A program made the position numbers and the translations under genes. Source: Mongoliimonas terrestris (GTDB lineage: Bacteria > Pseudomonadota > Alphaproteobacteria > Rhizobiales > Pleomorphomonadaceae). Taken from it: a DNA stretch of 64,000 bases. Below are positions 40,331 to 49,221 of this stretch, piece after piece (the first letter of the stretch is position 1; every line of letters begins with the position of its first letter). Location of the stretch: positions 186,001-250,000 of the forward strand of contig NZ_MSIG01000005.1 in assembly GCF_001927285.1 (NCBI RefSeq). Direction: 5' to 3'. The notes beneath the pieces are model-generated. The model did not search any database. It had not been told where the DNA came from and saw only the letters and a list, made by a program, of their open reading frames with translations.

Positions 40331-40571
40331 CGTCATGGTTCGCGCAGGCGGACCACCCACGCTTTTGTCGCGCCCACAGAAAGACACAGCGCCCGTCGCT
40401 CCCAAGCCGCATGCGTGGCTGGTCCGCCTGAAGCGGACCATGACGGAGGTTGGTGGGAGCTGGAGGGTGGCCGTCAGCCCGGCGAACGCCGGGATCCAAC
40501 CGTCCCATCCGCCGTCGCAACCAGCAGTCGACCCTGGCGTCGGCTGGATCCCGGCTTGCGCCGGGATGACG
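40331..40571. repeat. Dispersed composite palindromic repeat, single diverged copy
   Basis: This intergenic stretch contains CATGG..CGCGCAGGCGGACCACCC (from 40334), its inverted counterpart CTGGTCCGCCTGAAGCGGACCATGAC (about 40418-40443), and the pair AACGCCGGGATCC / GGATCCCGGCTTGCGCCGGGATGAC. The same modules form the tandem array at 42879-43785. Together with the terminator it fills most of the 549-bp gap between the two binding-protein genes. Confidence 0.75.
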
Positions 40572-40703
40572 GGATCGGGTGATGGTGGCGCACGATGGAC
40601 AAGGGTAGGGGATGCCGCCATGACCCAGCCCCCGCACCTCTACCCACGCCCCCGCCCCTTCGTGCATACTCCCCCCGCCGTCCTCTCACCCCCAGGTCCC
40701 GGA

Positions 40704-41777
40704 ATGCGCCTTCTCCCCGCTCTCGCCCTCGCCGCCGTCCTTGCCGTCCCCGCCCGGGCGGAGGTGCTGATCGGTGTTGCCGGCCCCATGAGCGGCGCGT
40801 TCGCCGGCATCGGCGCCGAGATCCAGGCCGGCGTGGAGACGGCCGTCGCCGCCCTCAACGCCCACGGCGGCCTTGACGGCGAGCCCGTCGCCGTCGTCAC
40901 GGTGGACGACAAGTGCGACGCCGAAACCGGCACCGCCGTCGCCAACCAGCTGATCGGCCGGGGCGTGCGCTACGTGGTCGGCCACGCCTGCGCGGCGGCG
41001 GCCATACCCGCCGCCAAGGCCTACGCGGCCGCCGGCCTGCCCTTCGTCACCCCCGCCGTCACCAACCCGCGCTTCACCGACGAGCGGATCGGCCCGCTGG
41101 TCTTCCGCCTCGCGCCCCGCTCCGACGCGCAGCCGAAGGCGATCCTCCGCGCGCTTCTCGCCGAGGGTCCGGATGTGCGCGTCGCCTTTGTCAGCGACGG
41201 CAGCGTCTACGGCCGCGGCCTCATCGACGCGGTCGCCGCCGGCTTCACGGCGGCGGGCGGGCGCCCTGTCGCCACGCTCGACTTCACCCCCGGGGAGAAG
41301 AGCCAGAACGCCCTCGTTGGCGAGTTGCAGGACGCCGCGGTCACCCGCGTGGTCGTTGGCGCCTTCCATCCGGACCTTGCGGTCATCGCCACGGAGATGC
41401 GCGCCCGCGGCCTCTCCGCCACCCTCCTCACCGGCGACGCCGCCGCCCTCAACGCCTTCCCGGACCTTGCCGGTGCAGCCGCCGACGGCGTCGTCGTCGC
41501 CATGCCGGCCCCGGCGCCGGGCGCCCCTGGCCAGAGCGAGGCGGCAGCCGCCATCATGGCGCTCGGGGCCGAGCCCGGCATGGTGGCGCTCACCAGCCAT
41601 GCCGCCGTCGAACTCCTGGCGGCCACCGCCGGCGCGGCGGATGTGGGCGCCGCCCTTCGCGCCGCCCCTACCGCCACGGTCATCGGCCCGGTCACCCTCG
41701 ACGACAAGGGCGACCGGCTGGAGAGCGGCTACGGCCTCTTCGTCTGGCGCGCCGGCACGCTCCAGCGCCTCGACTGA
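40704..41777 (+). CDS. Second branched-chain amino acid-type substrate-binding protein
   Basis: The 357-residue periplasmic-binding protein has a signal peptide (about 1-19, ARAE) and the same family pattern as the liv binding protein upstream (VLIGVAGPMSGAFAGIGAEIQAGVETAVAALNAHGGLDGE, YVVGHACAAAAIPAAKAYAAAGLPFVTP) but is clearly diverged and more Ala-rich. It probably uses the LivHMGF permease with different ligand preference. A terminator and repeat separate it from the operon, so it is likely expressed independently. Confidence 0.85.
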   Translation: MRLLPALALAAVLAVPARAEVLIGVAGPMSGAFAGIGAEIQAGVETAVAALNAHGGLDGEPVAVVTVDDKCDAETGTAVANQLIGRGVRYVVGHACAAAAIPAAKAYAAAGLPFVTPAVTNPRFTDERIGPLVFRLAPRSDAQPKAILRALLAEGPDVRVAFVSDGSVYGRGLIDAVAAGFTAAGGRPVATLDFTPGEKSQNALVGELQDAAVTRVVVGAFHPDLAVIATEMRARGLSATLLTGDAAALNAFPDLAGAAADGVVVAMPAPAPGAPGQSEAAAAIMALGAEPGMVALTSHAAVELLAATAGAADVGAALRAAPTATVIGPVTLDDKGDRLESGYGLFVWRAGTLQRLD

Positions 41778-41945
41778 CAACCGCCGCCACGCCGCCGGAT
41801 CACGACCGCCGTCCTGTACCTTTGGGCGGGACGCGGCACCCGCCACGCCGGTGCTATAACGGTCGCAAGCCGCTCCGGCGGCAGCCCCGAGCGCCGACGC
41901 GTCGTCGGACCGCCTCCGGGGCAGAACAGATCGATCGCAGAGGAC

Positions 41946-42869
41946 ATGCCCATGCCGGCCGCCGTGCCCGCTACCATCGACGACACCCTGGCGCTCCTCA
42001 CCTCCGGCGGCTACGTGGCCGACCGGGCGCTCGCCACGGTGCTCTTCCTATCGCTCCGGATGAAGCGGCCGCTCTTCCTGGAGGGCGAGGCGGGTGTGGG
42101 CAAGACCGAGATCGCCAAGGTGCTGGCCGCCACCCTCGGTCGTCCGCTGATCCGGCTGCAGTGCTACGAGGGCCTCGACCTCGCCAGCGCCGTCTACGAG
42201 TGGAACTACGCCGCCCAGATGGTGGAGATCCGCATCGCCGAGGCCGCCGGCGTCGCCGACCGGGGCGAGATCGCCTCCGACGTCTTCTCCGAGCGCTTCC
42301 TCATCAAGCGGCCCGTCCTCCAAGCCCTGGAGCCGACCGTGGACGGCCGCGCGCCCGTGCTCCTCATCGACGAGCTCGACCGGGCCGACGAGGCGTTCGA
42401 GGCCTTCCTCCTGGAGGTCCTGGCCGACCACCAGGTCACCATTCCGGAGTTCGGCACCATCCGGGCCGGCGAACCGCCGATCGTCATCATCACCACCAAC
42501 CGCACCCGCGAGATCCACGACGCTCTGAAGCGCCGCTGCCTCTACCACTGGGTCGACTATCCGGACATCGAGCGCGAGCTTGCCATCGTCCGCGCCAAGG
42601 CTCCCGGCGCCCCCGCAGCCCTCGGCCGGCAGGTGGTGGCCTTCGTCCAGACCCTTCGCGAGATGGATCTCTTCAAGGTCCCCGGCGTCGCCGAAACCAT
42701 CGACTGGGCAACCGCGCTCGCAGAGCTCAACACCCTCGCGCTCGACCCGGAGACCGTCTCCGACACCCTCGGCGTCCTCCTCAAATACCAGGACGACATC
42801 GCCCGCCTCCGCACCTCCGACCTCGGCCGCCTCGTCGACCAAGCCAAAAGCCGCGCGCTCGCGGGTTAA
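41946..42869 (+). CDS. MoxR-family AAA+ ATPase (CoxD-like)
   Basis: The 307-residue AAA+ ATPase has Walker A FLEGEAGVGKTE, Walker B VLLIDELDRADEAFEAFLLEVLADHQV, sensor VIITTNRTREIHDALKRRCLYHWVDYP, all as in the MoxR/CoxD branch. MoxR ATPases work with VWA proteins to mature metalloenzymes. The partner VWA gene lies about 1 kb downstream beyond a repeat array. No CO dehydrogenase genes are in the window. Confidence 0.93.
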   Translation: MPMPAAVPATIDDTLALLTSGGYVADRALATVLFLSLRMKRPLFLEGEAGVGKTEIAKVLAATLGRPLIRLQCYEGLDLASAVYEWNYAAQMVEIRIAEAAGVADRGEIASDVFSERFLIKRPVLQALEPTVDGRAPVLLIDELDRADEAFEAFLLEVLADHQVTIPEFGTIRAGEPPIVIITTNRTREIHDALKRRCLYHWVDYPDIERELAIVRAKAPGAPAALGRQVVAFVQTLREMDLFKVPGVAETIDWATALAELNTLALDPETVSDTLGVLLKYQDDIARLRTSDLGRLVDQAKSRALAG

Positions 42870-42878
42870 GGCGGATAT

Positions 42879-43785
42879 GGTCTGCCTGAAGCAGACCATG
42901 ACGAGCGCGGCGTTAGGGGCAGGGCGCACAACGAAACGCCGGCCGACCCCCCCGCCAACCACCGATGCCCCCCACGTCCCTCGTCATGGTCCGCGCAGGC
43001 GGACCACCCACGCTTTCCCCCGGCAACCAACTCCGCATCCGATGGCTGACCACCCGCAGTGGCGAACATCGAACCTCACCACGTCCCCGCCATCCTTCCC
43101 CCCAGGTCGTCACCCCGGCGAAAGCCGGGGCCCAACCGTCACGCCCGTCACCCGCACCGCCCCGCATCCCTGCCGCCGTCGGCTGGATCCCGACTTTCGT
43201 CGGGATGACGGTTCAGGCGGCGGGTGTCCGTTCCGTCGGCTCGCGGAAGAAATGCGTGGATGGTCTGCCTGACGCAGACCATGACGAGCAAGGCGTTAGG
43301 GGCAGGGCGCACCCCGAAACGCCGGCCGGCGATGCCAGCGCCGTCACCATCAACACCCTCCACCGTCATGGTCCGCGCAGGCGGACCACCCACGCTTTCC
43401 CCCGGCAACCAACTCCGCATCCGATGGCTGACCACCCGCAGTGGCGAACATCGCCCCCTCACCACGTCCCCGCCATCCATCCCCCCAGGTCGTCACCCCG
43501 GCGAAAGCCGGGGCCCAACCGTCACGCCCGTCACCCGCACCGCCCCGCATCCCTGCCGCCGTCGGCTGGATCCCGACTTTCGTCGGGATGACGGTTCAGG
43601 TGGCGGGTGGCCGTTCCGTCGGCTCGCTCCAAGGAATGCGTGGCTGGTCTGCCTGACGCAGACCATGACGAGCAAGGCGATGGGGGCAGGGCGCACACCG
43701 AAACGCCGGCCGCCCCCCCGCCAACCGCCGATGCCCCCCACCTCCCTCGTCATGGTCCGCGCAGGCGGACCACCCACGCTTTCCC
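42879..43785. repeat. Tandem array of a 383-bp composite palindromic unit (2.4 copies)
   Basis: The module starting GGTCTGCCTGA recurs at 42879, 43262 and 43646 (periods 383 and 384), and the linked module CATGGTCCGCGCAGGCGGACC recurs at 42985, 43367 and 43751. The first two units are nearly identical throughout and the third is truncated after about 140 bp. Each unit holds several hairpins (GGTCTGCC..GCAGACC, CCGGCGAAAGCCGGGG, ATCCCGACTTTCGTCGGGAT). The array fills the 1,004-bp gap between the MoxR and VWA genes. Apparent ORFs here are artefacts of the repeats. Confidence 0.92.
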
Positions 43786-43873
43786 AACCCCCACCCCAAC
43801 CTCCACCCTGTCCACCCCCGCCGCCGTCCGCTACCATCCCCCCCACCCGCGCCCCCACTCCAGGACCCCTCCC

Positions 43874-45094
43874 ATGACCGACCACGACCCCGCCGAGAGC
43901 CGCCTCTCCGAAAACGTCGTGCTGTTCGCGCGCCTCCTGCGCCGGGCCGGCATGCCGGTCGGGCCGGCGTCCGTGGTGGATGCGGTGGAGGCGCTGACGG
44001 TCGCCGGCGTCGGCTCGCGGGCGGACGTCTACTGGACGCTGCACAGCATTTTTGTCACAAGGCGCGATCACCACGTGCTTTTCGACGAGGCCTTCCGCAC
44101 CTTCTGGCGCTCCCGCGGGCTCGTGGAGAAGATGATCGCCATGATGTCGCCGGTCGCGCCCCCGCGCGCGCCGACCGAGGCGCCAAAGGCCGGCGCGGCG
44201 CGGCTCGCCAAGGCCCTCTTCGGCGACAGCGCGGCGGACCGGACCGTGGAGCGGCCCGAGATCGAGATCGACGCCCGGCTCACCGTGTCGGACCGGGAGA
44301 TCCTGCAGAAGAAGGACTTCGCCCAGATGTCCGCCGAGGAGATCGCCCGCGCCATGCTGGCGGTCCGCGACCTCGTCATGCCGCTCGACACGGTGCCGAT
44401 CCGCCGCCGGGTCGCCGCCCGCCGGTCCGGCGAGATCGACCTTCGCCGCACCCTGCAGGCGTCGCTGCGCACCGGCGGCGCCATCATCCCGCTGGCCTTC
44501 CGCGAGCCCAAGCGCGTGCATCCGCCGATCGTGGCGATCGTCGACATCTCCGGCTCCATGAGCCAGTACTCCCGCCTGTTCCTGCACTTCCTCCATGCCC
44601 TGTCGATCCGCCGCACGGTGCAGACCTTCCTGTTCGGCACCCGCCTCACCAACGTCACCCGCCAACTCACCCTGAAGGATCCGGACGAGGCGCTGATCGC
44701 CTGCTCGTCCCAGGTGGCCGACTGGTCCGGCGGCACCCGGATCGGCGAGGCGCTGCACCGGTTCAACAAAGAGTGGTCGCGCCGCGTCCTCTCCGGCGGC
44801 CCCATCGTGCTCCTCATCACGGACGGCCTGGAGCGCGACGACGTGGAGGGGCTCGGCCGGGAGATGGACCGGCTGCACCGCTCCTGCCGCCGCCTCGTCT
44901 GGCTGAACCCGCTCCTGCGGTTCGACGGCTTCGAGGCCCGGGCGGCCGGGGTGAAGAGCATGCTGCCCCATGTGGACGAGTTCCGCCCCATCCACAGCCT
45001 GGACGCGGTCGCGGACCTCTGCCGCGCCCTCGGCGGCAGCCGCGGCGAGGCCCCGGCGCGGGATCCGCGCGCCTGGTTGCGTGCCGTGGCCTGA
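43874..45094 (+). CDS. VWA-domain protein, CoxE-like
   Basis: The 406-residue protein has a C-terminal von Willebrand A domain with the MIDAS motif DISGSMS (about 232-238), then GGTRIGEALHRFN and LLITDGLERDD. It belongs to the CoxE family, which partners MoxR/CoxD ATPases in inserting or activating metal cofactors. ATG 43874 begins MTDHDPAESRLSENVVLFARLLRRAG; upstream frame is repeat DNA. It is probably functionally paired with the MoxR gene despite the repeat insertion between them. Confidence 0.92.
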   Translation: MTDHDPAESRLSENVVLFARLLRRAGMPVGPASVVDAVEALTVAGVGSRADVYWTLHSIFVTRRDHHVLFDEAFRTFWRSRGLVEKMIAMMSPVAPPRAPTEAPKAGAARLAKALFGDSAADRTVERPEIEIDARLTVSDREILQKKDFAQMSAEEIARAMLAVRDLVMPLDTVPIRRRVAARRSGEIDLRRTLQASLRTGGAIIPLAFREPKRVHPPIVAIVDISGSMSQYSRLFLHFLHALSIRRTVQTFLFGTRLTNVTRQLTLKDPDEALIACSSQVADWSGGTRIGEALHRFNKEWSRRVLSGGPIVLLITDGLERDDVEGLGREMDRLHRSCRRLVWLNPLLRFDGFEARAAGVKSMLPHVDEFRPIHSLDAVADLCRALGGSRGEAPARDPRAWLRAVA

Positions 45095-45209
45095 AGCGGG
45101 TCGTGGCCAACGGGCAGGGGACACGCGTACGAAAATTATAAGGTATTACGCATATGATTGCCGCCTGCCATGGAGAAGCCCCCGCTCGAAAGGGGCCAGG
45201 AGGGACGGC

Positions 45210-45518
45210 GTGGACGTGTGCTTGTTGATTCCCCAGTGGTCCATTCGGCCGACCGCCCGGACCGAATTCGAAGCGCTCATTCAACGCTGGCGCGAAACGG
45301 TGCTGGCAATGCCCGGCTGCCTCGCCTTCAAGCTCTTCCGGGGGTTCGACGATCCGCTCGACTATCTGTTCCTGGAGACTTGGGTCGACGAGGCGAGCTT
45401 CCGCGCCTACGTGACCAGCCCGGAGGCGGCCGATTTCCTCCGCGAGGCGTCCTACTACGCCTCCAGCCCCGGCAGCGCCCAACTGGCCAAGCTCGTTCAC
45501 GAGCGCTCGGTCCTCTGA
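45210..45518 (+). CDS. Antibiotic biosynthesis monooxygenase (ABM)-fold protein
   Basis: The 102-residue dimeric alpha-beta barrel-type protein has the pattern RTEFEALIQRWRETVLAMPGCLAFKLFRGFDDPLDYLFLETWVDEASFRAYVTSPEAADF, typical of ABM/quinol monooxygenase (YgiN-like) folds. The start is GTG at 45210, chosen because AGGAGGG (45199-45205) is ideally placed and no in-frame ATG exists nearby. Substrate unknown. Confidence 0.8.
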   Translation: MDVCLLIPQWSIRPTARTEFEALIQRWRETVLAMPGCLAFKLFRGFDDPLDYLFLETWVDEASFRAYVTSPEAADFLREASYYASSPGSAQLAKLVHERSVL

Positions 45519-45627
45519 GCCGCGCCCTACCTGCGCGACGCATCTTTCTTTCGTGAACCGTTGATTGAACCAAACCCACGCCCGGGGCGTAGGGGAGGGA
45601 CCAGTGAGCGCGACGCGAGGAAGACGA

Positions 45628-46410
45628 ATGCCTGACACCTATCTGATCTACGGCGGCACCGGCGGCCTCGGTTCGGCCATCGCCCGGCGGCTTGTCGGCA
45701 GGGGTGCGGCGGTGCATCTGGTCGCGCGCGACGAGGACCGCCTGAAGGCGTTCGGCGCCGCTCCATCGACGAACCAGGCGGCTACGTTGTCGGACAGTTC
45801 GGCCCCGACGGGCAGTTTTGCCGGCTACACTGCCGGCGACGTCGCCGATCCGGAGACCTTCATCCGCGCCATGCAGGACGTCGGCGACAAGCCGCTGAAG
45901 GGCTTGGTCTATGCGGTCGGGACCATCAACCTGAAGCCGCTCGGCCGGTTGACCGACGAGGACTTCCTCAACGACTACATCTTGAACACCCTTGGCGCCG
46001 CCAGAGCCATCCGGGCGGCGGTGGCGCATCTGGCGCGGGCCGAGGGAACGTCGTCCGTGCTCCTCTTCTCCACGGTCGCGGCCCGCCAGGGCTTCGCCGC
46101 CCACGCCTCGGTGGCGGCCGCCAAGGGCGGCGTCGAAGGGCTCGTCCACGCCCTCGGGGCCGAACTTGCGCCGAAGATCCGCGTGAACGCCATCGCGCCG
46201 AGCCTTGTGGAAACAGAGCTTTCCGCCCCTTTGATCGCCAGCGAGCCGATGCGCAAGGCCATCGCCGGCCTGCACGCCCTGCCGCGCCTCGGCACCCCGG
46301 ACGACATCGCCGGCATCGCCGACATGCTGCTCTCCGACGGCGCCGCCTGGATCACTGGCCAGATCATCGGCATCGACGGCGGTCGCTCGACCTTGCGCAC
46401 CAAAGGCTAA
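45628..46410 (+). CDS. SDR-family protein with atypical active site
   Basis: The 260-residue Rossmann protein has the nucleotide-binding motif YGGTGGLGSAIARRL and the C-terminal PRLGTPDDIAGIADMLLSDGAAWITGQIIGIDGG of short-chain dehydrogenases. The YxxxK catalytic pair is altered: in HASVAAAKGGVEGL the Lys remains but Val occupies the Tyr position. AGGA 8 nt upstream supports ATG 45628 over ATG 45565. Related SDRs with Ile/Val at this position exist and may not be classical oxidoreductases. Confidence 0.85.
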   Translation: MPDTYLIYGGTGGLGSAIARRLVGRGAAVHLVARDEDRLKAFGAAPSTNQAATLSDSSAPTGSFAGYTAGDVADPETFIRAMQDVGDKPLKGLVYAVGTINLKPLGRLTDEDFLNDYILNTLGAARAIRAAVAHLARAEGTSSVLLFSTVAARQGFAAHASVAAAKGGVEGLVHALGAELAPKIRVNAIAPSLVETELSAPLIASEPMRKAIAGLHALPRLGTPDDIAGIADMLLSDGAAWITGQIIGIDGGRSTLRTKG

Positions 46411-46501
46411 CCCCCTGCCAGATCTTATCTTTCAGCCATCTGATGCAATGCGCCGCCGGGCGGGTCATTGTCGCTCCGGGGGCAGATCTGATTCGGAGGA
46501 T

Positions 46502-46957
46502 ATGATGAGGCGATACGGACCCGCGCTCCGGCGGACGACCCTGGCCGTCGGCCTCCTCCTCGCCACCGGCCCGCTCGTCCTCGGTGCGCTCGCCCAAGAG
46601 GCGGTTCCGCCCGAGGCGCCGCCGGATGCCGGCACCAGCCCGGTCGCGCCGGAAGCTGTCGTTCCCGAGGGCAGCGTGGCGCCTCTGCCGGAACCGTCGG
46701 CCCGCACCGGTAGGGCCTATCTGGAGCAAGTCTGTTCCGGCTGCCACGCGGTGGGGGCGACCGGCGACAGCCCGAACGGACTGGCGCCGCCGTTCCGCGA
46801 CATGCTGAAGGACTACAGCGCTGAGGATCTTGAGGAAAGTCTCGCCGAAGGGATCGTGACCGGGCACCCGGACATGCCGGAGGTGGTCCTCGATCCGCCG
46901 CAGATCGCCAACGTGGTCGCCTATCTGGACGCGCTCGCGATCGTCACGGGCAACTGA
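46502..46957 (+). CDS. Periplasmic c-type cytochrome
   Basis: The 151-residue class I cytochrome c has a signal peptide (about 1-31, LGALAQ), a Pro/Ala-rich linker, and one haem site CSGCH (Cys78, Cys81, His82). The candidate axial Met is in HPDMPEVVL. GGAGGA lies directly upstream; ATG 46505 has better spacing than 46502. It could serve as electron acceptor for a periplasmic dehydrogenase, but none is adjacent. Confidence 0.88.
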   Translation: MMRRYGPALRRTTLAVGLLLATGPLVLGALAQEAVPPEAPPDAGTSPVAPEAVVPEGSVAPLPEPSARTGRAYLEQVCSGCHAVGATGDSPNGLAPPFRDMLKDYSAEDLEESLAEGIVTGHPDMPEVVLDPPQIANVVAYLDALAIVTGN

Positions 46958-46970
46958 TCGCCCGAACCCC

Positions 46971-47086
46971 TAGAGCGCTTTCCGACCTGATGGAATCATC
47001 AGGTCGATCAGAAATCGCTCCAGATTCAATATCCTGGAGCATTGTCTCATCGACCAAGTCTTTCAACTTGGTCGGACAATGCTCTA
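46971..47086. repeat. Mosaic palindromic intergenic repeat, copy 1 (116 bp)
   Basis: The element begins TAGAGCG and ends GCTCTA and contains two imperfect palindromes (GACCTGATG..CATCAGGTC; CGACCAAGTC..GACTTGGTCG when folded) joined by a GATTCAA-type linker. A related copy lies in the opposite orientation at 57794-57910. Architecture resembles rhizobial intergenic mosaic elements. The rest of the 332-bp gap before usg shows no gene. Confidence 0.85.
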
Positions 47087-47289
47087 GCGCGGCGGCGGCG
47101 ACCGGTATAGAAGGCGTTGCCTCTTGCCGCGCCATGGCGCGTCTGGCAGCACTCTCCGGAAGCTGCTGCTAAGCCTTTGATTCACCTACACTAAACTCTT
47201 TCGCTCGCACACTTGTTGGCGCATCATGGGATGCGGAGCGAGGGCGCGGACGCCGTCGCTTCAGGTCTCAACCGCGAGCGAGGTTCGGT

Positions 47290-47559
47290 ATGGCGAGCGC
47301 TGAGTTCCAACTTCAACTGAAGGGCTACGGCCTGACCACGGCCCACATCCTCTACCGGCTACCCGATCATCCCAAGATCCTGCAGACCTACGTCTGGCAG
47401 AACTACGACATGGCCCCCGACTTCCCGGAGCTCTCCCGCTTCCTGGACTTCTGGCGCACCAAGATCGAGGGCGCCCTCCACTCGGTCGACGTGGCGCACC
47501 GCAAGTTGATCGGGCCGAGCGAATGGCGGAAAGTGGACGCGTCCTTCCTGGTCAACTGA
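47290..47559 (+). CDS. usg: Usg family protein
   Basis: The 89-residue protein matches the Usg family (LQLKGYGLTTAHILYRLPDHPKILQTYVWQNYDMAPDFPELSRFLDFW). Usg proteins are small, cytosolic and widespread in alphaproteobacteria, often near trp genes; their function is not established. It is a stand-alone gene here. Confidence 0.88.
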   Translation: MASAEFQLQLKGYGLTTAHILYRLPDHPKILQTYVWQNYDMAPDFPELSRFLDFWRTKIEGALHSVDVAHRKLIGPSEWRKVDASFLVN

Positions 47560-47655
47560 GGACACGGTCGGGATGACCTGCCGGCGGAGGCATCGCCAGG
47601 GCGCGCGTTCGTGACTATATGGGGCTCAGCCATCGCAAGGGAGCTCCGGCAAGCC

Positions 47656-48078
47656 ATGAACATCGGCGATGCAGCCACCCGGTCGGGCCTTCCGGCCAAG
47701 ACGATCCGCTACTATGAGGAGATCGGCCTTCTCCGCCCCCCGCGCGCGGAGAACGGCTATCGGCACTATGGCGAGCGGGAGCTGCACAAGCTCCGCTTTC
47801 TCCAGCGCGCCCGGTCCCTCGGTTTCACCATCGAGGAATGCCGGCACCTCCTGTCGCTCTACGAGGATCGCGGGCGGGCGAGCGCCGATGTCCGGGCTCT
47901 TGCCACCGAGCGGATCGCCGACGTGGATGCGAAGATCGCCGAGCTGCAGGCCATGAAGGCGACCCTCAGCCGCCTCGTCCACGCCTGCCATGGCGACGAC
48001 CGGCCGGACTGCCCGATCCTGGACGATCTCGCCTCGGACGGTCAGGCCCGCGCCGACCGGGGACGGTCGCCGCTCTGA
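47656..48078 (+). CDS. cueR: MerR-family copper-responsive regulator CueR
   Basis: The 140-residue regulator has the MerR HTH (MNIGDAATRSGLPAKTIRYYEEIGLL), a coiled-coil dimer helix and the Cu(I)-binding loop with Cys111 and Cys119 (ACHGDDRPDCPIL), the two-cysteine spacing diagnostic of CueR. ATG 47656 is the family start. It would activate copper-efflux genes by promoter realignment; no copA or copZ is adjacent. Confidence 0.9.
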   Translation: MNIGDAATRSGLPAKTIRYYEEIGLLRPPRAENGYRHYGERELHKLRFLQRARSLGFTIEECRHLLSLYEDRGRASADVRALATERIADVDAKIAELQAMKATLSRLVHACHGDDRPDCPILDDLASDGQARADRGRSPL

Positions 48079-48164
48079 AGCAGAGAAAACGCAACGCGTT
48101 GAATGGCCTGGACCGCTTTCCTCCGGACGGCTTCAGCTGTCCTGATCGACGCGCCGACCGGCCG

Positions 48165-48905
48165 TCAGCCGCTGTAGGGCGGCTTCGGGATCGCCTGGTG
48201 GGCGGCGCGGAGGGCCGCGGACCAGCGTTCGCGCAGGTCGTGGAAATAGGGCTCGCCCGGTTCGATCCGGTGCAGCACCTCGTGCCGGATGGCATCGCGC
48301 GGTATGGTGATCAGGTCGATCGGCATGCCGACGCCGAGGTTGGAGCGCATTGTGCTGTCCATGGAGATGAGGCCGAGCTTCAGCGCCTCGTCGATCCCGG
48401 TGCGGAACTTGATCGCCCGGTCCAGGATGGGCTTGCCGTATTTGTGCTCGCCGATCTGGAGGAAGGGCGTGTCCTCGGTCGCCTCGATGAAGTTGCCCTG
48501 CCGGTAGATCATGAAGAGGCGCAGCCGTCCCCGGGCGATCTGGCCGCCCACCAGCATGGTGACCTCGAATCCGGCCGACGACTGCTCCAGCGCCGGCCCG
48601 TCGATCCGGTAGACCTCGCGGATCGCCCGGCCGACGAACTGGGCCGTTCGGAACATGGACGGCTGGGTCCAGACCGATTCCATCTCCCCGGTCTCCGGGT
48701 CGAGGATGCCCTCGTTCAGCATGGAGATGACCGACTGGGTGATGGCCAGGTTGCCCGCGGTCGCGATGGAGACGATGCGGTCGCCGGGCCGCTCGAACAC
48801 GTGCAGCTTGCGGTACTGCGCCACGTTGTCGAGGCCCGCGTTCGTGCGCGTGTCCGCGATCATCGTCAGGCCATCGGCCACCAGAATGCCGACGCAATAG
48901 GTCAT
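48165..48905 (-). CDS. Anbu proteasome-type peptidase
   Basis: The 246-residue Ntn-hydrolase-fold protein starts MTYCVGILVADGLTMIADTRTNAGLDNVAQYRKLHVF, the Anbu (ancestral beta subunit, bacterial proteasome homologue) N-terminus. After Met removal Thr1 is the predicted nucleophile, with conserved Asp (IADTRTN) and Lys (YRKLHV). It lies downstream of transglutaminase-like, alpha-E and ATP-grasp genes, the characteristic Anbu partners. ATG 48905 is used because it exposes Thr1. Substrates of Anbu are not firmly known. Confidence 0.93.
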   Translation of the reverse strand: MTYCVGILVADGLTMIADTRTNAGLDNVAQYRKLHVFERPGDRIVSIATAGNLAITQSVISMLNEGILDPETGEMESVWTQPSMFRTAQFVGRAIREVYRIDGPALEQSSAGFEVTMLVGGQIARGRLRLFMIYRQGNFIEATEDTPFLQIGEHKYGKPILDRAIKFRTGIDEALKLGLISMDSTMRSNLGVGMPIDLITIPRDAIRHEVLHRIEPGEPYFHDLRERWSAALRAAHQAIPKPPYSG

Positions 48906-49221
48906 GGTCGTGAACTCCACCCGTCCCGGAGTGGATCGCCCGCTGGCGACTGCCCCCACCCGGCCCTCTGATCGGCCTTTACCAGTGCCCGTACCACCAA
49001 AGACAGGGTTTCGCGCTGCGAAGACACCTGTCGTGCCCCTTGTCATAGTGGATCGCCCGATCGACGTCAGTGCGTAAATCGGGCACCCGACCCAGCCGCC
49101 GCGTCGCACCTCCCGGCACCGCCGACGCCGTCCGAACCGCCTCGGCGATCGTTCCTCGGCCTCGGATCATCCCGCCCGGCCGATCATCGGCCCACGGAAC
49201 GGACCGATGCCCTTTCGATGG
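48906..49221. other. Spacer between the Anbu gene and its operon partners
   Basis: This 316-bp gap separates the Anbu gene from the three partner genes upstream. No ORF or strong terminator is visible; it probably holds an internal promoter for Anbu. Confidence 0.45.

Noticed and set aside
42879..43785. CRISPR array
   Set aside because: Units are 383 bp and identical throughout, without short direct repeats alternating with unique spacers. No cas genes are in the window.
42965..43877. Several open frames inside the tandem repeat region between the MoxR and VWA genes
   Set aside because: They repeat the same Pro/Arg/Thr-rich peptide with the DNA period and have no RBS or domains. They are products of the repeat DNA.
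45210..48078. Functional link of the cytochrome c, SDR and MoxR/VWA genes as a CO dehydrogenase locus
   Set aside because: No coxMSL-type catalytic subunits are in the window, and spacing and intervening genes do not support one operon.
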